Positions 60,040 through 64,000 of a DNA stretch of 64,000 nucleotides are shown here, one piece after another. The DNA is from Erythrobacter sp. SG61-1L (lineage in GTDB: Bacteria > Pseudomonadota > Alphaproteobacteria > Sphingomonadales > Sphingomonadaceae), in NCBI RefSeq assembly GCF_001305965.1, contig NZ_JXQC01000003.1:1917642-1981641 (forward strand), written 5' to 3'. Within the stretch, counting starts at the first letter, position 1. Each line of letters starts with the position of its first letter. The position numbers and the translations under genes were made by a program. The notes under the pieces are model-generated. The model was given only the letters and a program-made list of their open reading frames with translations, searched no databases and was not told the DNA's origin.

Positions 60040-61038
60040 ATGACTATGCTCGAAGGCAAAGTCGCCATTGTGACCGGTGCCGGGCGCGGGATAGGCCGCT
60101 GCCACGCGCTCGCCCTTGCCCGTGAAGGCGCGGCAATACTCGTGAACGATGCCGGGACGGCAATCACCGGCGGCGGAAGCGATCAGGCACCCGCCACTCA
60201 GGTCGCGGCGGAGATCGTTAATATGGGCGGGCAGGCCTCCGCCGATACGAGCGACGTCGGCAGTTGGGAAGGCCCAAAGGATCTGGTCGAACGCGCCGTG
60301 ACGGAGTTCGGGCGACTGGACATTGTCGTCAATAATGCCGGGATCACCTGTTATGATTCCATCGCCAGCGAAACAGGGGAGAACTGGCAGCGGGTGATGG
60401 ACGTCAACCTCACTGGCACTGCGGCTCTGCTCCACTGGACGGCTCGTCATTGGGAAAGCCGGGGGCCAGAACTGGGCCGCGCCGTGATCAACACCTCTTC
60501 CCCTGCGGGCACCAACCCACCGCCGGGTGCGATTTCCTATGTCGTGTCCAAGGCCGGGGTCGCAGCCCTAACAATGGCTGCCGCTACTGAGCTGTGCCAT
60601 TTGGGCGTGCGGGTCAACGCGCTGGCGCCCATGGCCCGATCCCGGATGAGCGAGGCAATCCCGATCCTCGACGAGATCATGAAAGTGCCGGAAACCGGGC
60701 TGGACCGGATGGCTCCGGACAATGTCTCGCGCCTGATGCTCTACCTTTCTTCGCCCGATTGCCGTTTCACCGGGCGCGTCTTCGGTGTGGATGGAGACCG
60801 GATTTATCTGTTTCAAGGCATGAGTGCTGAAACCGTCATCGACAATGGCGGTCTGGCCTGGACAAAGCAGGCATTGGCCGCAGCGCTGGAAACAGTGCCG
60901 CAACGCGATGCCTCATGGATGATCGCGCCCGACCTTCACACACAGGCAGGTGCGCCACCGCAGAATGTCCTCGATGCCTTTGGCCGCGTCGCGCGCGGGG
61001 AGCCAGTGGAAGTGTGGAAGCCGATCGACCGGCGTTAG
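60040..61038 (+). CDS. SDR oxidoreductase with extended C-terminus (hydroxyacyl-CoA dehydrogenase-like)
   Basis: A 332-residue short-chain dehydrogenase: cofactor motif VTGAGRGIGRCHALALAREGA, an insert near residue 40-60 (NDAGTAITGGGSDQAP), VNNAGI, and the catalytic Y167 and K171 in SYVVSKAG. The insert and the longer C-terminal part (about 250-332) are typical of MFE2-type 3-hydroxyacyl-CoA dehydrogenases. It closes the plus-strand run 24 bases after the GMC gene with GAGAGGA upstream, and probably acts on a hydroxy intermediate. Confidence 0.84.
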   Translation: MTMLEGKVAIVTGAGRGIGRCHALALAREGAAILVNDAGTAITGGGSDQAPATQVAAEIVNMGGQASADTSDVGSWEGPKDLVERAVTEFGRLDIVVNNAGITCYDSIASETGENWQRVMDVNLTGTAALLHWTARHWESRGPELGRAVINTSSPAGTNPPPGAISYVVSKAGVAALTMAAATELCHLGVRVNALAPMARSRMSEAIPILDEIMKVPETGLDRMAPDNVSRLMLYLSSPDCRFTGRVFGVDGDRIYLFQGMSAETVIDNGGLAWTKQALAAALETVPQRDASWMIAPDLHTQAGAPPQNVLDAFGRVARGEPVEVWKPIDRR

Positions 61039-61925
61039 GCAATTGCCCTGCCGCTCGGCTGGTCAGCAAGTTCCGCCACCGCCCCAAGGAACGACTGGAC
61101 CAACCTGCTGCTCTCCCGCTCCTTTAGCCAGAAGATGTGAGTGCTGGTCATCACCGGATCGCCCGTTATCCGGATGGGGTGCAAATTCGGACCGGGCACG
61201 AATTCCGCCTCTGACACGGCACCGATACCCAAGCCCAGCCCCACCGCCTCGCGGATCGCTTCGCGGCTGCCGATCTCCATCGCGATACGCGGCTGGATAT
61301 TTGCCGCCGCAATCGCCGTCTCGAGCGCCTTGCGCGTGGTGGAGCCTGCCTCTCGCATGATCAGCGGCCTGCCGTGCAACTCGCCCAAGTCGATCTGATC
61401 GCGCCCGGCAAGCGGATGGTCGGCGCTAACGAACAGGATCACCGGGTGGGAGTTGAACGGCATGCTCGCATAGCGCTCGTCCTCGGCAAAGCTGGCGAGG
61501 ATGCCGACATCGCATTGATAATCGCCCAGGCTCTTCAGCACGGTTTCGGAATTGCCGACTGTCAGCGATATCCTGATCCCCGGAAACGCGCGGTTATAGG
61601 CCGCGATCATTTCAGTAACGTGGAACGGGCCGACCGCACCGATCCGCAGAGTGCCGCTGCGCAGGGCGCCATTGTCCTGCAGCAGCAGTTCCGCCTCGGT
61701 CTCCAGCGCCCTGATCTGGCGTGCAAGCGGCAACAACGCTTCCCCGATGGAAGAGACCATGATGCGATGCCCACGCCGGTGAAACAGTTCCACGCCGAAC
61801 TCGCGCTCCAGCGCCTGAACCTGCGAAGTCACTGTCGCCTGACTGAGCGAGAGGGCCCGTGCCGCCGCCGTGAAGCCGCCATGGCGGGCAACGGCGATGA
61901 AGCTGCGAAGCTGCGAGAGGTTCAT
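61035..61925 (-). CDS. LysR-family transcriptional regulator
   Basis: A 296-residue LysR regulator: helix-turn-helix at 1-60 (MNLSQLRSFIAVARHGGFTAAARALSLSQATVTSQVQALEREFGVELFHR) and a substrate-binding co-inducer domain at about 90-290 with RIGAVGPFHVTEMIAAY. The sequence resembles the PhnF/CysB-like or CbbR-like LysR group only loosely. It overlaps the SDR end by four bases convergently and is divergent from the phosphonoacetaldehyde hydrolase gene, 125 bases away, so that gene is its most likely target. Confidence 0.85.
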   Translation of the reverse strand: MNLSQLRSFIAVARHGGFTAAARALSLSQATVTSQVQALEREFGVELFHRRGHRIMVSSIGEALLPLARQIRALETEAELLLQDNGALRSGTLRIGAVGPFHVTEMIAAYNRAFPGIRISLTVGNSETVLKSLGDYQCDVGILASFAEDERYASMPFNSHPVILFVSADHPLAGRDQIDLGELHGRPLIMREAGSTTRKALETAIAAANIQPRIAMEIGSREAIREAVGLGLGIGAVSEAEFVPGPNLHPIRITGDPVMTSTHIFWLKERESSRLVQSFLGAVAELADQPSGRAIA

Positions 61926-62050
61926 TGCTCCATCAATCCATAGATCATTTCATGTATTTAAGTTTATAAACTCGATTTTTTCGATAGCAAGGGAGTCACA
62001 TAAGCCGCGTAGCGGGCACGGGATCGAAACCGTGACTCGAAGGCCGTCCT

Positions 62051-62878
62051 TTGTCCCTGCCCGTTTCCCTATCTTCCTCCCGGCTGCAGGCCGTGCTGTT
62101 CGATCTGGCAGGCACGCTGATCGACTTTGGCAGCATGGCACCCGTGCGTGCCTTCGGCCGGGCATTCGATGCATTTGGCATCAGTCTGAGCGATGCCCAG
62201 ATCCGCCGCCCGATGGGCAGTGCCAAGCGCGACCATATCGAACTGATCCTGGCCGAACCTGATGTGCGGTCCTGCTGGTCCAGCCGCTTCGGTGCGGAAC
62301 CCGGCCCCACCGAAATCGACAGGCTCTACGCCGAATTTCTGGAGGCGGATGCCCGGCTGGCCACAGAACATTGCGATCCTGTTCCGGGCGCGGGCGATCT
62401 GATCGCCAGCCTGCGCGCACGCGGCATAGCAACGGGCGCAACCACAGGATACCCGCGCGAAATCCTTGACCGGATTGCCCCCCTCATCGCGGAGCGAGGC
62501 ATTGCCCTTGGCGCGATGGTCTCGGCCAGCGACGTTTCCAATGGGCGCCCCGCCCCTGACATGTGCCTGCGCGGAATGGGCGTGCTCGGGATCGGCGACC
62601 CTGCCGTTTGCCTCGTCGTGGACGACACGCTGGCAGGGATAGAGGCAGGACGCGCGGCCGGTATGTGGACCGTCGGTGTTGCTGCCAGCGGCAATGAGAT
62701 GGGTCTCACGCTGGCCGGCTGGGAAGCGCTGCCAGCAGCGGAGCGCCGGACGCGCCTGAGCGCGATCCAGGAACGGATGCACGGCGCTGGCGCGCATTAC
62801 GTGATCGCCTCTGTCGCCGATCTGGAAGAACCCATCGCGGCCATCGAAGCTGCCCTCGCGATGGGGGAACGGCCATGA
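62051..62878 (+). CDS. phnX: Phosphonoacetaldehyde hydrolase-like HAD enzyme
   Basis: A 275-residue HAD-superfamily enzyme with the phosphonatase features: nucleophile D18 in FDLAGT, the cap-domain Schiff-base lysine K59 in MGSAKRDHIELIL, TTGYPREI near residue 135, VSASDVSNGRPAPDM near 158, and VDDTLAGIEAG near 198. Phosphonoacetaldehyde hydrolase cleaves the C-P bond to give acetaldehyde and phosphate. No aminoethylphosphonate transaminase is in view. The start is uncertain: I used the TTG at 62051. The stop overlaps the next gene's ATG by four bases. Confidence 0.78.
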   Translation: MSLPVSLSSSRLQAVLFDLAGTLIDFGSMAPVRAFGRAFDAFGISLSDAQIRRPMGSAKRDHIELILAEPDVRSCWSSRFGAEPGPTEIDRLYAEFLEADARLATEHCDPVPGAGDLIASLRARGIATGATTGYPREILDRIAPLIAERGIALGAMVSASDVSNGRPAPDMCLRGMGVLGIGDPAVCLVVDDTLAGIEAGRAAGMWTVGVAASGNEMGLTLAGWEALPAAERRTRLSAIQERMHGAGAHYVIASVADLEEPIAAIEAALAMGERP

Positions 62879-64000
62879 CCACGGACCCGAGCAATCCCGT
62901 CCGTGTCCTGTTCGGCAGCGCCGCGGTCGACCGGATCGGCGAGCTTGCCGCCGGACGGCCCTATGCACTCTTGACCTATGCCGAGCCACCCTTTGCGGAA
63001 CTCGCCGCGCGTGTTGCCCGGCTGGCAGGCCCGCCGGCCCTGCTGCTGGACCGGATCGCCCCCAATCCCACCCCAGATACGATGCGCGAACTGTGCGACC
63101 GGGCAAAGCAGAGAGGGGGCCGGATTGACCTGTGCATCGCCCTTGGCGGCGGCTCTGTGATCGACGCCGCCAAGGTCTTCGCGTTGGGCCATGGCGACGC
63201 GGACGCCATTCTGGAAGCCGTTGAAGGCAGATCGCTGCCGGAACGGCGTGCCTTGCCGATCATCGCCATTCCGACCACGGCCGGGACCGGCAGCGAACTG
63301 ACCTGCTGGGCAACCCTGTGGGACATGGCAGGCGGGCGCAAGCTGTCGCTCGAACGGCCGGACCTCTATCCGGAAGCCGCGATCCTCGATCCGCAACTGA
63401 TGACGGGGCTGGGCCGTGAACAGACCCGCGCCAGCGCCCTCGACGCCCTGTCACATGCACTGGAAAGCCTGTGGAACCGCAATGCGGACGACGTCTCGCG
63501 CGGCTTCGCCGTAGAAGGTGCACGCCTCATTCTCGCGGGCCTGCCCGGCGCGCTGGCCGAACCCGCCGACTTGGACCTGCGCAGCAAGCTGGCCGAAGGG
63601 GCGTTGAAAGCCGGCTTCGCCTTTGCCCGCACCAAGACGGCGCTGGCCCACAGCCTTTCCTACGCCGTTACGATCAAACAGGGCGTGACCCACGGCATTG
63701 CCTGTTCCTTCAGCCTTCCTGCCGTGATGCGGTCTGCACTGGGTGTATCACGGACATGCGACGAGGCGCTGGAGGCGATTTTCGATTGTCCGGCAGGTGA
63801 CGCACCCGAAGCGCTCGAACACTTCCTGCATCAGGTCGGCATCGGCACCCATCCCGCCGATTACAGCATTGCCCCGGCCGATTGGGATCGCATCGTTGCC
63901 GATGCTTTCGACGGCCCGCGCGGGCGCAATTTCATCGGCAGCCCCGAGCACTTTCCAGATCTATTCGCTCCCGCCCTCACGCCCCCAGCCCACCCTGCAG
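62875..64000 (+). CDS. Iron-type alcohol dehydrogenase, partial (runs off window)
   Basis: 375 complete codons are present. The NAD-binding segment GGGSVIDAAK lies near residue 90 and the fold's IPTTAGTGSEL near 130. Metal ligands appear in ALDALSHALESLWNRNAD and HGIACSFSLP regions, matching group III iron-containing alcohol dehydrogenases. Similar proteins reduce phosphonoacetaldehyde to hydroxyethylphosphonate in phosphonate pathways; overlap with the PhnX-like gene by four bases (ATGA) supports a phosphonoacetaldehyde-related or acetaldehyde-related role. It could instead reduce the acetaldehyde released by PhnX. The C-terminus is missing. Confidence 0.78.
   Translation, partial: MTTDPSNPVRVLFGSAAVDRIGELAAGRPYALLTYAEPPFAELAARVARLAGPPALLLDRIAPNPTPDTMRELCDRAKQRGGRIDLCIALGGGSVIDAAKVFALGHGDADAILEAVEGRSLPERRALPIIAIPTTAGTGSELTCWATLWDMAGGRKLSLERPDLYPEAAILDPQLMTGLGREQTRASALDALSHALESLWNRNADDVSRGFAVEGARLILAGLPGALAEPADLDLRSKLAEGALKAGFAFARTKTALAHSLSYAVTIKQGVTHGIACSFSLPAVMRSALGVSRTCDEALEAIFDCPAGDAPEALEHFLHQVGIGTHPADYSIAPADWDRIVADAFDGPRGRNFIGSPEHFPDLFAPALTPPAHPA

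Noticed and set aside
51000..61038. Identity as a polyethylene glycol (peg) operon
   Set aside because: AraC, GMC oxidoreductase and aldehyde dehydrogenase genes fit, but the characteristic acyl-CoA ligase and adjacent TonB receptor are absent and DUF3237 and SnoaL-like genes are not part of known peg operons.
1..64000. CRISPR arrays, tRNA or rRNA genes, insertion sequences, phage genes
   Set aside because: No regularly spaced direct repeats, transposase, integrase or structural RNA sequence was recognised on reading; a dedicated tRNA and repeat scan would be needed to be certain.

Overview
The window is GC-rich, tightly packed DNA that reads as the chromosome (or a chromosome-like replicon) of a sphingomonad (Alphaproteobacteria, Sphingomonadales). 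The basis is five TonB-dependent receptors in 64 kb, spinster-type MFS and alginate-export-type porin genes, alphaproteobacterial NasS/NasT nitrate control, and many small FAD, SDR, ALDH and SnoaL-like catabolic enzymes. No rRNA, tRNA, CRISPR array, insertion sequence or phage gene was recognised. Coordinates are given for the start codons I prefer, which often differ from the longest possible reading frame.

Layout. (1) 1-7926, minus strand: nitrate assimilation. nasT-nasS, then nrtA-nrtB-nrtCD-porin, then the first 23 codons of nirB. Leaders before nrtA and nirB carry two hexaloop hairpins plus an intrinsic terminator, the known target architecture of ANTAR antiterminators such as NasT; a third, less canonical hairpin pair precedes the porin. 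(2) 8065-14029, plus: a probable sulfur block (SLC13-type permease, Rrf2 regulator, YezD-like protein, TonB receptor, TauE/SafE permease), followed by an Amj-like flippase and a cytochrome c lipoprotein. (3) 15.5-19.2 kb: a BtuB-like receptor plus PepSY protein, with the same unusual operator-like sequence before and after the pair; the second copy is followed by a strong terminator and could make a small RNA. (4) 19.2-24.6 kb: an exported cyanophycinase fused to an isoaspartyl dipeptidase, co-transcribed with an Lrp/AsnC regulator and divergent from a TonB receptor, which looks like a cyanophycin (or beta-aspartyl peptide) utilisation locus. (5) 24.6-28.1 kb: Mg-type P-ATPase and a UPF0104 membrane protein.

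(6) 28.2-50.0 kb is the most unusual region. A GntR/FCD regulator at 45 kb is accompanied by six promoter regions carrying close variants of TGTATACAGTATGC: before a D-amino-acid-dehydrogenase-like flavoprotein, a GlcG/HbpS protein with an aldehyde dehydrogenase, an aspartate-dehydrogenase-like protein, a haem-oxygenase-like diiron oxidase (HDO) operon, a TonB receptor, and a salicylate-hydroxylase-like FAD monooxygenase. The HDO gene is followed by a Rieske ferredoxin and a flavoprotein reductase with its own C-terminal Rieske domain, although no Rieske oxygenase is present. I infer a dedicated uptake and oxidative catabolic route for an unidentified nitrogen-containing compound.

(7) 50.1-61.9 kb: a second catabolic block with a PQQ-cytochrome alcohol dehydrogenase, MFS transporter, AraC regulator, SnoaL-like protein, aldehyde dehydrogenase, tandem DUF3237 proteins, GMC oxidoreductase, SDR and LysR regulator. 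(8) 62.0-64.0 kb: a phosphonoacetaldehyde hydrolase-like HAD enzyme overlapping an iron-type alcohol dehydrogenase that runs off the window.
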